Shown here: piece after piece, positions 1 to 7,877 of the stretch
Position numbering within the stretch: position 1 is the stretch's first letter
Layout of the letters: the number at the start of each line of letters is the position of its first letter
DNA from: Lachnospiraceae bacterium
GTDB taxonomy: Bacteria > Bacillota > Clostridia > Lachnospirales > Lachnospiraceae
Assembly (NCBI GenBank): GCA_029006155.1
Contig: JAQXGF010000048.1
Coordinates: forward strand, 1 to 36,549
Direction: 5' to 3'
Length of the DNA stretch: 36,549 bases
The notes under the pieces: generated by a model
The model's input: only the letters and a program-made list of their open reading frames with translations
Told to the model about the DNA's origin: nothing
The model's database searches: none
Translations under genes and position numbers: made by a program

Positions 1-1684
1 GGGATTCAAAACAGACATTGAGATTGCACAGGAGACGGAGATGCTTCCGATTACAGAGATCGCGAAGAAGGCAGGCATTGAGCCGAAGTATCTGGAGCAG
101 TATGGTAATTATAAAGCAAAAATTGACTACAATCTTTTAAATGAATCTGACAAGCCAAACGGAAAGCTGGTTCTCGTAACGGCGATCAACCCGACTCCGG
201 CAGGAGAAGGCAAGACGACCACAACGGTAGGTCTGGCAGATGGTATGCAGAAGCTTGGTAAAAATGTTATGGTAGCGCTTCGTGAGCCGTCCCTCGGACC
301 GGTATTCGGCGTAAAGGGCGGAGCAGCAGGCGGCGGATATGCACAGGTTGTTCCGATGGAGGATATCAACCTGCACTTTACCGGTGACTTCCATGCGATC
401 GGCGCAGCAAATAACCTGCTTGCAGCAATGATCGACAACCATATTTACCAGGGCAACGAGCTGAACATCGACCCGAGAAAGATCACTTGGAGAAGATGTG
501 TGGATATGAATGACCGTCAGCTTCGTTTTGTAGTAGACGGACTTGGCGGAAAGACCAACGGTATGCCGAGAGAGGATGGCTACGATATCACGGTTGCATC
601 TGAGATCATGGCAGTCCTTTGCTTGGCAAATGACATTACAGACCTGAAGAAGCGTCTGGCAAATATCATCATTGGATATACATACGGAAAAGTTTCCGAG
701 CAGAAGCCGGTTACCGCAGGTGACCTTCATGCAGAGGGCGCAATGTGTGCACTTCTGAAGGATGCCCTGAAGCCGAACCTCGTACAGACACTGGAGCATG
801 TTCCGGCGATCGTACACGGCGGACCGTTCGCAAACATCGCACATGGATGTAACTCCGTTATCGCAACGAAGATGGCTCTGAAGCTTGGTGATTATGCGAT
901 CACAGAGGCAGGCTTTGGTGCAGACCTCGGTGCTGAGAAATTCCTCGACATCAAGTGCCGTATGGCGGGACTGAAGCCGAGCGCAGTTGTTATCGTAGCG
1001 ACCGTCCGTGCGCTGAAGTACAATGGCGGCGTTCCGAAGGCAGACCTGAACAATGAGAATCTGGAAGCTCTTGAGAAGGGTATTCCGAACCTTCTGAAGC
1101 ACGTTTCCAATATCAAGAATGTATACAAGCTTCCGTGTGTCGTTGCAATCAATGCATTCCCGACTGACACGAAGGCAGAGCTTGACTTTGTAGAGTCCAA
1201 GTGCAGAGAGCTTGGCGTAAATGTAGCACTGTCTGAAGTATGGGCAAAGGGCGGCGAAGGCGGCATCAAGCTTGCAGAGGAAGTCATCCGTCTGTGCGAG
1301 GAGCCGAATGACTTTACTTACAGCTACGAGCTCGAGGGCAGCATCGAGGATAAGCTGAACCAGATCGTTCAGAAGATTTACGGTGGCAAGAAGGCGGTTC
1401 TGACTGCAAATGCGCAGAAGCAGGCAAAGCAGCTTGAGGATATGGGCTACGGCAACTGCCCGATCTGTGTAGCAAAGACGCAGTACTCCCTGACAGACGA
1501 TCAGACGAAGCTCGGCGCACCGACCGATTTTGAGGTAACTGTCCGCAACCTGAAGATTTCCGCAGGTGCGGGCTTCATCGTAGCGCTGACCGGCGAGATC
1601 ATGACGATGCCGGGTCTTCCGAAGCGTCCGGCTGCAGAGCGGATCGATGTAGATGAGACCGGCAAGATTTCCGGACTGTTCTAA
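1..1684 (+). CDS. fhs: Formate--tetrahydrofolate ligase (5' end cut by window)
   Basis: ATP-dependent ligation of formate to tetrahydrofolate, giving 10-formyl-THF for purine synthesis and the methyl branch of the Wood-Ljungdahl pathway; cytosolic. The protein carries the P-loop [11 protein letters not shown] and the family's glycine-rich stretches, and ends [15 protein letters not shown] as these enzymes do. The open frame runs to the left edge: before the first in-window ATG (41) it reads [13 protein letters not shown], which matches the usual N-terminus of Fhs. Base 1 is therefore probably the G of the true ATG, lost by two bases at the edge (inference), giving about 561 residues against the usual 556 or so. 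A hairpin terminator follows, then a formate/nitrite channel gene, which suits a formate-handling locus. Confidence 0.96.
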   Translation, partial: GFKTDIEIAQETEMLPITEIAKKAGIEPKYLEQYGNYKAKIDYNLLNESDKPNGKLVLVTAINPTPAGEGKTTTTVGLADGMQKLGKNVMVALREPSLGPVFGVKGGAAGGGYAQVVPMEDINLHFTGDFHAIGAANNLLAAMIDNHIYQGNELNIDPRKITWRRCVDMNDRQLRFVVDGLGGKTNGMPREDGYDITVASEIMAVLCLANDITDLKKRLANIIIGYTYGKVSEQKPVTAGDLHAEGAMCALLKDALKPNLVQTLEHVPAIVHGGPFANIAHGCNSVIATKMALKLGDYAITEAGFGADLGAEKFLDIKCRMAGLKPSAVVIVATVRALKYNGGVPKADLNNENLEALEKGIPNLLKHVSNIKNVYKLPCVVAINAFPTDTKAELDFVESKCRELGVNVALSEVWAKGGEGGIKLAEEVIRLCEEPNDFTYSYELEGSIEDKLNQIVQKIYGGKKAVLTANAQKQAKQLEDMGYGNCPICVAKTQYSLTDDQTKLGAPTDFEVTVRNLKISAGAGFIVALTGEIMTMPGLPKRPAAERIDVDETGKISGLF

Positions 1685-1769
1685 ATTTAAGTGAAAAAGA
1701 AATCTCTAGCGCGGGTGGAATCCATCTGCATATAGTAAGAAAAATGGTTCGGTAAAGAAAAAATAGTCC

Positions 1770-1810
1770 GGCGGGGCTGCTGTGGCACCATGGCGGCCCC
1801 GCCCATTTTA
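1770..1810 (+). terminator. Rho-independent terminator after fhs
   Basis: An 11-bp GC-rich stem (1770-1780 with 1793-1803, one G-U pair) encloses a 12-base loop and is followed by CATTTTA. The tail is short in T, so termination may be partial and some read-through into the channel gene is possible. Confidence 0.6.
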
Positions 1811-1829
1811 ACTGAATCAAGCAAGTCAC

Positions 1830-1882
1830 CTGTTTCAATTGTGTCCAGAATGGTAAGTCATTCCTGATAAGCATCGAAACAG
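1830..1882 (+). other. Nested hairpins in leader of the formate channel gene
   Basis: An outer 7-bp pairing (CTGTTTC 1830-1836 with GAAACAG 1876-1882) encloses an inner hairpin (GAATG 1848-1852 with CATTC 1859-1863, extendable past one bulge). It lies between the fhs terminator and the channel RBS. I do not recognise a known riboswitch class; it may be chance. Confidence 0.25.
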
Positions 1883-1925
1883 TTAGTTGAATTGTAAAAA
1901 TGGTTGAACGGGAGGAAGGACGGAA

Positions 1926-2705
1926 ATGTTTAAGGATGAAGTGACAGCGGTAGGAAATGCCGCGAAAGGAAAAGTAAATTTACTGGAACATAATGTTATC
2001 GGATATATCATGATGTCCCTGCTGGCAGGACTCTACATCGCACTTGGCAGTATCCTGATGGGCATTGTCGGGGGTGTCTTCACCGGAGGCGGTTCCTACG
2101 CGACGAAGCTGGCCTGCGGTATCGTATTTTCAGTAGGTCTCTGTTTTGTGACGATGGGCGGCGCAGAGCTCTTTACCGGCAATAATCTGGTCATGACGAT
2201 CGGCGGCCTGAAAAAGACGGTGACCTGGGGGCAGGTGGCAAAGCTTTGGATCGTATGCTGGCTTGGTAATCTGGTCGGATCCGTCATCGCGGCAGCCGTT
2301 TTCACGATGACCGGCATTCCGGGAAGTGGTGATATCGGAGCATTTTTCGCTAATACAGCTGCGGCAAAGATGGGAGGCTCGGTGCCGAACCTGTTCGCAA
2401 AGGCGATCCTCTGTAACATCTGTGTCTGTGTCGCGATCTGGTGTGGCACGAAGCTGAAATCCGAGGGCGCAAAGATTGCGATGAACTTCTGCTGTGTGAC
2501 GACGTTCGTTACGTGTGGATTCGAGCACAGCATTGCGAATATGACCTTCCTCTCCATCGGACTGATGAATCAGAATGGAGTGGCTGGTATCACGATGGGT
2601 GGATTTTTCTATAATCTTCTGATTGTCACACTCGGAAATATGGTCGGCGGAATTTTATTCGTAGCGATTCCATATTACCTGATTGCGAAAGCGAAGGAAA
2701 ACTAA
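1926..2705 (+). CDS. Formate/nitrite transporter (FNT family, FocA/NirC-like)
   Basis: Pentameric inner-membrane channel for small monovalent anions, most likely formate here. The 259-residue protein is almost wholly hydrophobic with about six membrane segments. It has the FNT signature GGAELFTGN near residues 78-86, the second signature around CNICVCVA, and the central gating histidine in GFEHSIANM (His201). The start has a strong RBS (GGGAGGAAGG, 1911-1920). Formate as substrate is inferred from the upstream formate--THF ligase; nitrite or hydrosulfide cannot be excluded from sequence. A bidirectional terminator follows and separates it from a convergent gene. Confidence 0.93.
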   Translation: MFKDEVTAVGNAAKGKVNLLEHNVIGYIMMSLLAGLYIALGSILMGIVGGVFTGGGSYATKLACGIVFSVGLCFVTMGGAELFTGNNLVMTIGGLKKTVTWGQVAKLWIVCWLGNLVGSVIAAAVFTMTGIPGSGDIGAFFANTAAAKMGGSVPNLFAKAILCNICVCVAIWCGTKLKSEGAKIAMNFCCVTTFVTCGFEHSIANMTFLSIGLMNQNGVAGITMGGFFYNLLIVTLGNMVGGILFVAIPYYLIAKAKEN

Positions 2706-2726
2706 AAATAAAAATTTATGAAAAAC

Positions 2727-2781
2727 AGGCTGTGAAGAATTTGCGTCCGGGAATGGATACAGATCCTTCACAGCCTTTTTT
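2727..2781. terminator. Bidirectional terminator between convergent genes
   Basis: An 11-bp stem (AGGCTGTGAAG 2727-2737 with CTTCACAGCCT 2766-2776) is flanked by an A-run on the left and a T-run on the right, so it can end transcription from the channel gene (plus) and from the membrane protein gene (minus). Confidence 0.8.
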
Positions 2782-3247
2782 ATACCGCTGCCGTCGCAAG
2801 TGCGTCCGAGATCGCCAGGAGCAGCAGCTGTGCAGTGTAGCGGTTTTCGGCAGGACAGGTGATGTCGTCGAGCGACTGCTTTTCCAGAATCTGCGCGGCG
2901 ATTTCTTCCAGGGAAGGGGATACGAGCGGATAGGAGGCGGCAGTGGCTTCGCTTAAGTTTACGAGGCGGATCGACTGGATCTCGTTTGTGTCCACGGTCA
3001 CTTCCACATTCATCGTATCCTCTCCGAGCGTGACCGGCGCCGTGTAGATCCCCGGGACATAGGCGGCAGTCCGGGATGATTCGCTGCCTGCGTGTCCGGA
3101 TGGCAGTGTGGCAGTTTCGCTTGCGTCCTTTTTGGGGGCGAACATCAGGATGAGACACACGATCAGCAAAATCGCGAGAAAGAGCAGGATCAGTGTGTAG
3201 AGGATTTCGCGTGTTTTCAATACAACAATTTTGGGGCTGGTACTCAT
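2780..3247 (-). CDS. Membrane-anchored protein with degenerate FMN_bind-like domain
   Basis: 155 residues. One hydrophobic segment at about residues 15-37 follows a short charged N-terminus, so the C-terminal part is probably outside the membrane. Residues 65-155 have the shape of the FMN_bind fold (GIYTAPV..., then VEVTVDTNEIQSIRLVNLSE, then ILEKQSLDDI and a final alanine-rich helix). The usual flavin-attaching SGAT(S/T) motif is absent: at that place the protein reads CPAENRYTAQ, so covalent FMN attachment is doubtful. Start ATG 3247 has a GGAG box upstream. It is transcribed divergently from the surface protein gene. The FMN_bind link is by eye and moderate. Confidence 0.7.
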   Translation of the reverse strand: MSTSPKIVVLKTREILYTLILLFLAILLIVCLILMFAPKKDASETATLPSGHAGSESSRTAAYVPGIYTAPVTLGEDTMNVEVTVDTNEIQSIRLVNLSEATAASYPLVSPSLEEIAAQILEKQSLDDITCPAENRYTAQLLLLAISDALATAAV

Positions 3248-3301
3248 GAAAGATCACTCCGCAACGAAAAAAGATTACTATAGTGTATTGTGATTTTGGA
3301 A

Positions 3302-3330
3302 AAAATATGCTGCAATTCAGAAATTGTCAA
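3302..3330 (-). promoter_or_regulatory. Sigma-A promoter of the minus-strand FMN_bind-like gene
   Basis: On the minus strand TTGACA (3325-3330), a 17-base spacer and TATTTT (3302-3307). The -35 box overlaps that of the divergent plus-strand promoter by five bases. Confidence 0.65.
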
Positions 3331-3352
3331 GGACCGGAAATGATGCTATGAT
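3324..3352 (+). promoter_or_regulatory. Sigma-A promoter of the surface protein gene
   Basis: TTGTCA (3324-3329), 17-base spacer, TATGAT (3347-3352). It is back-to-back with the minus-strand promoter through the shared TTGTCAA core. Confidence 0.6.
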
Positions 3353-3435
3353 AAACGCGGCAGAAAGGAATGAGACAACGGGCCGGATGTTGCAGGGAAA
3401 GCGTTGCAGTGTCCGGGAGAGAAAAGAGGAACAAT

Positions 3436-5694
3436 ATGAAAAAAAGATGGATGTCCGCGGTGCTGGCGTTTGCGTTGCTGGTGGTGCCGGAAGGTACATG
3501 GCCTGCAAAAAGAGTTATGGCGGAAGAGATGTTTGAGATAGAGACGGCCGCTTCTGATGAAGATTCTGGCGACGAAGCGATAAATACACCGGAGGAGATT
3601 GCCGGAGCGGCGCAGGAAAATCGTGCAGGTACGGTGAAGCTTGACCAGATGCAGGAAAGCAGCGACTCCACCACAACGGATCAGGCAGATACAGATCCTG
3701 CAGTATCCGGCATTCAGATCGAATCGATCGAGGTAGAGACGGACGCCGTCGACCTGGCAGGCGATACAGAGGCGTATACGGAGACGGCAGAAGGCGGCAG
3801 CGGGGAACTCTACGCGAGCGGTCGGATCGCGGACGCCGGGAATAGCGATGTGGCGTTGTATGCGAGGACGGTATTTGGTACATCCTATGGTGAGCAGCTG
3901 ACCGGAAATGCGGCTGCGATTTACAGCCAGATGGGGCAGGCACTGACGAAAAACGGCTGTGCGGCATTTACCTGTACCCTGTCATCGCCGCTTGCGTTTC
4001 CGGTCTATCCGACCGAGACTTCCGGCGGCAGGCTGAACTGGCACATCGACAGCAATGAGCAGTATCAGAATGCGGTCATAAACGCGATCAATCAGGCGGC
4101 ACAGTCGGCATATGATGCCTTCACGTACGACCATCCGGAGCTGTTCTGGCTCGGAAAGATGTCCTATGAGTGGAAAATCACCTTTCGCCGGGAGGCGGGA
4201 GCAGATAACGGCACTGGCACTATAAAAGAGATTACGTTTACGCCAAAGGAAGAATACACAGGCGCGGCATCCGATACGGCAGCATTTTCGGCGGCGGTAC
4301 AGCAGGCCGTAGCCCAGATCCGTGCAGCCGGAGGGACGACACGGGAAGACCGGCTTCGGGCCATCCATAATTATGTCTGCACCCAGCTTACTTACGAGAA
4401 GGAAGACGGGGCAAATGCGCGGGCGTGGTCGGCGGGCGGAGCATTTTTGTATGATCACAAGGTAGTCTGCGAGGGATATGCGAAAATGTTCAAGATCCTC
4501 TGTGACCAGTTCCAGATCCCATGCGTGCTCGTGCCGGGGCAGGCGATGACGGCAAATGGCGGCTGGGAAGGCCATATGTGGAATTATGTGAAGATGGAAA
4601 ATGGTCTCTGGTATCTCGTGGATACGACGTGGGACGACCAGGAGCGTGAGACGGAGGAGGTCTATTTTCTGTGCGGAAGCGAGGACTATGGGATGATCGC
4701 GTCGGTATCCGTCGGCGAGGAGCGGATCCTGTATACGAATTTTTCCGCATCGCCGGTAGCACAGAGCTTCGCGCTTCCGGAGCTCGCCGGCAGCCGGTAC
4801 TATTCCGGGGCTGCGGCGCATCAGCACAGCTGGAAGGAGATCAGCCGGATTGAGCCTGACTGTGAGACGGACGGGCGTGTCATAGAGCAGTGTACTTCCT
4901 GTCTCGCAAGGTATCAGGAGGCACTCCCGGCGCTTGGGCATGTATTTACGGTGTACCGCTCCAATGGCGATGCGACCTGTACAAAGGATGGGACGAAGAC
5001 GGCGGTCTGTGACCGGTGCAAGACAGTGACCGATACGCTGCCGGATGCGGGCAGCGGCGGACACCGGTATGTTTACACCTCCAACGGAGACGCGACGGTC
5101 TTTGCCGATGGTACGAAAACGGGCCGCTGTACACGGTGCGGCGGGCAGAAGACGGTGACGGAAAAAGGATCCCGGCTCGCTCCGACGATGACATGGAATG
5201 CCCCGTCCATCCTGTATATGAAAAAAGGGCAGAAGACTTCTGCACTTCGGATCCGCAATCTGGCGCGCGGTGACGGTATTTCCGGCTTTCGTTCCGATCA
5301 TCCGTCGATGGTCGCCGTCGATAAAAAGACCGGACGGCTGACGGCGAAAAAGACCGGGACGGCAAAGATCACGGTGACCTTAAAGAGCGGAATGACGCGC
5401 AGTTTTACCGTAAAGGTGCGGAATACAAAAGTAAAAACGACGAAGATTACCGGAGTGGCGGGGCGGGTGGTTCTGCAGAAGAAACAGACACTGCGTCTGA
5501 CGCCGGTGCTGCAGCCATTTACCAGTCAGGACAAGGTGACATACCGCAGTTCCAACAAGAAGGTGGCGACGGTATCTGCAAAAGGCGTTGTCACGGCGAA
5601 AAAGACCGGGACGGCGAAGATCACGGTCCAGGCCGGCAAACGGAAAAAGACCGTGACGGTCGTCGTTCCGGAAACGGGAAAAAAGAAAAAATAA
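3436..5694 (+). CDS. Secreted transglutaminase-like surface protein with Cys-pair and BIG2 repeats
   Basis: 752 residues. Start ATG 3436 is chosen because it opens a signal peptide (MKKRWMSAVLAFALLVV..., Ala-rich cleavage region near residue 30) with an AGAGGA box; an upstream in-frame ATG at 3370 would bury it. An acidic linker follows to about residue 150. A transglutaminase-like domain spans about 300-405 with a visible triad Cys345 (VVCEGYA), His380 (GHMWNYV) and Asp396 (VDTTWDD). Next come three H...C..C repeats, the third having lost its first Cys. Two BIG2 Ig-like domains close the protein, each with TAKKTGTAKITV. No LPXTG motif or C-terminal anchor is visible, so attachment is unclear. 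Likely roles are peptide-bond hydrolysis or crosslinking at the cell surface; the substrate is unknown. A small lipoprotein gene follows. Confidence 0.88.
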   Translation: MKKRWMSAVLAFALLVVPEGTWPAKRVMAEEMFEIETAASDEDSGDEAINTPEEIAGAAQENRAGTVKLDQMQESSDSTTTDQADTDPAVSGIQIESIEVETDAVDLAGDTEAYTETAEGGSGELYASGRIADAGNSDVALYARTVFGTSYGEQLTGNAAAIYSQMGQALTKNGCAAFTCTLSSPLAFPVYPTETSGGRLNWHIDSNEQYQNAVINAINQAAQSAYDAFTYDHPELFWLGKMSYEWKITFRREAGADNGTGTIKEITFTPKEEYTGAASDTAAFSAAVQQAVAQIRAAGGTTREDRLRAIHNYVCTQLTYEKEDGANARAWSAGGAFLYDHKVVCEGYAKMFKILCDQFQIPCVLVPGQAMTANGGWEGHMWNYVKMENGLWYLVDTTWDDQERETEEVYFLCGSEDYGMIASVSVGEERILYTNFSASPVAQSFALPELAGSRYYSGAAAHQHSWKEISRIEPDCETDGRVIEQCTSCLARYQEALPALGHVFTVYRSNGDATCTKDGTKTAVCDRCKTVTDTLPDAGSGGHRYVYTSNGDATVFADGTKTGRCTRCGGQKTVTEKGSRLAPTMTWNAPSILYMKKGQKTSALRIRNLARGDGISGFRSDHPSMVAVDKKTGRLTAKKTGTAKITVTLKSGMTRSFTVKVRNTKVKTTKITGVAGRVVLQKKQTLRLTPVLQPFTSQDKVTYRSSNKKVATVSAKGVVTAKKTGTAKITVQAGKRKKTVTVVVPETGKKKK
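5341..5628 (+). repeat. Direct repeat within the BIG2 domains
   Basis: A near-identical stretch of about 35 bases at 5341-5376 and 5593-5628 encodes TAKKTGTAKITV in both BIG2 domains. It reflects domain duplication and could allow recombination between the two copies. Confidence 0.7.
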
Positions 5695-5811
5695 AAAACG
5701 AGAATAAAAACGGCACAGAACGCGCATAGTATTCGTACAGCAAACAGACCGGCAAGCCGGGCATTTGTTGGGTTTTCAGACAACGGAACAGAGAAAAAGG
5801 AGAACAAAGCT

Positions 5812-6201
5812 ATGAAACGTTGGAAAAAGTACGTATTATGTGCCATCTGTGCATGCTGCGTGGGGCTTCTGACCGGATGCGGCAACAAAAATGACGGCGC
5901 AACAGGAAATGGAAATACGACAGAGGCCATGACGGAGACAAAGGAGAACCGACGGGAGACCCCGCAGGCGGCGACGAATGACAATCGTGTAACGGAGCCG
6001 GGAGATACGAACGGTGATGTGCGGGATGATACGGTCAATGATGTCACAGATCCGAACGGCGCAAATACCGGCGTTGGCGGCGCGGCGGAGGACATCGTGG
6101 ATGGCGTCGGGGATGCCGGAAAGGATATCATCGACGGTGTGGAAGATGCCGGAGATGCACTGACCGGAGAGGATACGAATCGGAATACGACCGGTGAATG
6201 A
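5812..6201 (+). CDS. Small acidic lipoprotein
   Basis: 129 residues with a lysine-rich N-terminus, a hydrophobic segment and the lipobox LTGC, so Cys23 should be lipidated and the protein anchored outside the membrane. The mature part is low-complexity, Asp/Gly/Thr-rich, with heptad-like VGDAGKDIIDGVEDAGDAL segments near the end. No catalytic motif is visible. The RBS AAAGGAG lies just before the ATG. It sits between a secreted transglutaminase-like protein and hisA; a role at the envelope is likely but unspecified. Family not recognised. Confidence 0.8.
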   Translation: MKRWKKYVLCAICACCVGLLTGCGNKNDGATGNGNTTEAMTETKENRRETPQAATNDNRVTEPGDTNGDVRDDTVNDVTDPNGANTGVGGAAEDIVDGVGDAGKDIIDGVEDAGDALTGEDTNRNTTGE

Positions 6202-6205
6202 GGCC

Positions 6206-6237
6206 AATGGGATGCCCCAGAGCGTGGACATCCCATT
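6206..6237 (+). terminator. Weak hairpin between lipoprotein gene and hisA
   Basis: A perfect 9-bp stem (AATGGGATG 6206-6214 with CATCCCATT 6229-6237) lies in the 60-base gap before hisA. It has only a TTGT tail, so it may be an attenuator or mRNA end rather than a full terminator. Confidence 0.4.
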
Positions 6238-6261
6238 TGTAATGAAAAAGGAGGAGCAGCG

Positions 6262-7038
6262 ATGCGGTTTCGGCCATGCATTGATATACATAATGGAAAA
6301 GTAAAACAGATCGTAGGAGGAAGCCTGCGGGATGAAGGGGATCAGGCAAGGGAAAACTTTGTGGCGAATCAGAGTGCGGCAGATTATGCGCGCCTATATG
6401 GAAAAGACGGGCTGAACGGCGGTCATATCATCCTTTTGAACCCACAGACTTCGGACTATTATGAGGAGACGAAGCGGCAGGCACTTGCGGCGCTTACTGC
6501 GGCGCCCGGCTGCTGGCAGATCGGAGGCGGGATACGGACGGAGAACGCAGAAGGATTTCTTCAGGCGGGAGCGACGCATGTCATTGTGACTTCTTATGTG
6601 TTCCGGGATGGCCAGATTGACTATAAAAATCTGGACGCGCTGGTCCGGGCAGTCGGAAAGGAACATCTGGTGCTGGATTTGAGCTGCCGGAAGCGCGGGG
6701 CGAATTATTTTATTGTGACGGATCGATGGCAGAAATTTACCGATGTGAAACTGACCGGAGAAGTGCTGAAAGAGCTTGCTGCGAGCTGTGATGAATTTCT
6801 CGTCCATGCGGCGGATGTCGAGGGAAAATCGCAGGGAATCGAGCAGGAGGTCGTCCGGATGCTCGGAGATTTCGCAGGCTGTCCGGTCACTTATGCAGGA
6901 GGGGTCGGCAGCTATGCGGATGTGGAGCAGCTGCGCACGCTCGGGAAAGGCCATGTCGATGTCACGGTCGGAAGTGCACTGGATCTGTTTGGCGGTCCGC
7001 TTTCTTATAAGAAGATTCTCAAATTGTGTGAAAAATAA
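6262..7038 (+). CDS. hisA: ProFAR isomerase HisA, eukaryotic (yeast HIS6) type
   Basis: 258-residue TIM-barrel enzyme of histidine synthesis that opens the ribose of ProFAR to give PRFAR. The sequence follows the eukaryotic branch: FRPCIDIHNGKVKQIVGG at the N-terminus, QIGGGIR, VIVTSYVF, LDLSCRK, FLVHAADVEG and a C-terminal VDVTVGSALDLFGG, all close to what I recall of yeast His6. Catalytic aspartates are probably Asp8 (CIDIH) and the one in HAADVEG. RBS AAAGGAGGAG precedes the ATG. It stands alone: no other histidine genes are in the window. A/T-rich sequence and the hpf promoter follow. Confidence 0.93.
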   Translation: MRFRPCIDIHNGKVKQIVGGSLRDEGDQARENFVANQSAADYARLYGKDGLNGGHIILLNPQTSDYYEETKRQALAALTAAPGCWQIGGGIRTENAEGFLQAGATHVIVTSYVFRDGQIDYKNLDALVRAVGKEHLVLDLSCRKRGANYFIVTDRWQKFTDVKLTGEVLKELAASCDEFLVHAADVEGKSQGIEQEVVRMLGDFAGCPVTYAGGVGSYADVEQLRTLGKGHVDVTVGSALDLFGGPLSYKKILKLCEK

Positions 7039-7087
7039 TTATGAAAATATAAACTATTTGAAGAATTATGAAAAACATGATTTTTTA

Positions 7088-7115
7088 TTGAAAAATATGG
7101 AGAATGTGTTATAAT
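7088..7115 (+). promoter_or_regulatory. hpf promoter, extended -10
   Basis: TTGAAA (7088-7093), 16-base spacer, TATAAT (7110-7115) with TG one base upstream of the -10 box. It implies a leader of about 100 bases that contains a small hairpin (7136-7161). Confidence 0.7.
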
Positions 7116-7219
7116 AAAGACAGAAATACACCGGCCATAACGGAGCAGTTGTTCCGCTATGAGCAAAGGGCGAAGCGGATCACAAATGTCTGCCAGCCTG
7201 AGTAAAGGAGTTGGATCGT

Positions 7220-7747
7220 ATGAAGTTTACAATCAGCGGAAAGAATATCGACGTAACAGAAGGTCTGAAATCAGCAGTTCGGGACAAGCTTGGAAAGCTG
7301 GAGCGCTATTTTACTCCGGATACCGAAGTGATCGTGACGATGAGCGTGGAGAAGGAGCGCCAGAAGATCGAGGTGACGATCCCGGTCAAGGGCAATATCA
7401 TCCGTTCCGAGCAGGTCAGCAATGATATGTATGTATCCATCGATCTGGTAGAGGAAGTCATTGAGCGTCAGCTCCGCAAATATAAAGAGAAGATCGTGGC
7501 AAAGCAGCAGGACGGCGGCAATTTCAAAAAGGAATTTCTGGAAAAAGAGAGTGAGCCGCTCGACGAGGTACGGATCATCCGGACGAAGCGTTTTGATATG
7601 AAGCCGATGTATCCGGAGGATGCCTGCGTACAGATGGAGCTGCTCGGACACAATTTCTTTGTATTCTACAATGCGGAGACCGAGGAGGTCAATGTCGTAT
7701 ACAAGAGAAAGGGCAATACGTACGGACTGATCGAGCCGGAAGCATAA
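7220..7747 (+). CDS. hpf: Ribosome hibernation promoting factor, long form
   Basis: 175 residues. The N-terminal half (MKFTISGKNIDVTEGL...) is the HPF/YfiA domain that binds the 30S decoding region; the C-terminal domain (EVRIIRTKRFDMKPM...VVYKRKGNTYGLIEP) is the dimerisation module that joins two 70S ribosomes into 100S particles in Firmicutes. Start ATG 7220 is chosen because AAAGGAG (7204-7210) is nine bases away; an in-frame TTG at 7211 would touch the Shine-Dalgarno box. It has its own extended -10 promoter and a strong terminator, and lies before secA and prfB, a common Firmicutes order. Confidence 0.95.
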   Translation: MKFTISGKNIDVTEGLKSAVRDKLGKLERYFTPDTEVIVTMSVEKERQKIEVTIPVKGNIIRSEQVSNDMYVSIDLVEEVIERQLRKYKEKIVAKQQDGGNFKKEFLEKESEPLDEVRIIRTKRFDMKPMYPEDACVQMELLGHNFFVFYNAETEEVNVVYKRKGNTYGLIEPEA

Positions 7748-7758
7748 GAGACAGAATG

Positions 7759-7786
7759 GGCGGTCGCTTTGGCGGCCGCCTTTTTT
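7759..7786 (+). terminator. Terminator after hpf
   Basis: GGCGGTCG (7759-7766) pairs with CGGCCGCC (7773-7780) with one G-U, a six-base loop and a TTTTTT tail: a textbook intrinsic terminator. Confidence 0.85.
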
Positions 7787-7814
7787 CGTACTTATTTTGT
7801 TTACAAAATTTTAA

Positions 7815-7843
7815 TTGTGTTGCTGTAGGTAAAGTGTTACAAT
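7815..7843 (+). promoter_or_regulatory. secA promoter
   Basis: TTGTGT (7815-7820), 17-base spacer, TACAAT (7838-7843) with a TG extension. It lies between the hpf terminator and the secA start. Confidence 0.55.
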
Positions 7844-7877
7844 AGGAAGGAAATTATTCTGGAAATGGAGAAAAGCA

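Noticed and set aside
1685-1925. THF riboswitch between fhs and the channel gene
   Set aside because: The nested hairpins there lack the conserved THF-switch sequence pattern I know, and fhs lies upstream rather than downstream.
3982-5301. 439-codon minus-strand open frame in the surface protein gene
   Set aside because: Low-quality Arg/Pro/His-rich translation opposite a gene with a visible signal peptide and catalytic triad.
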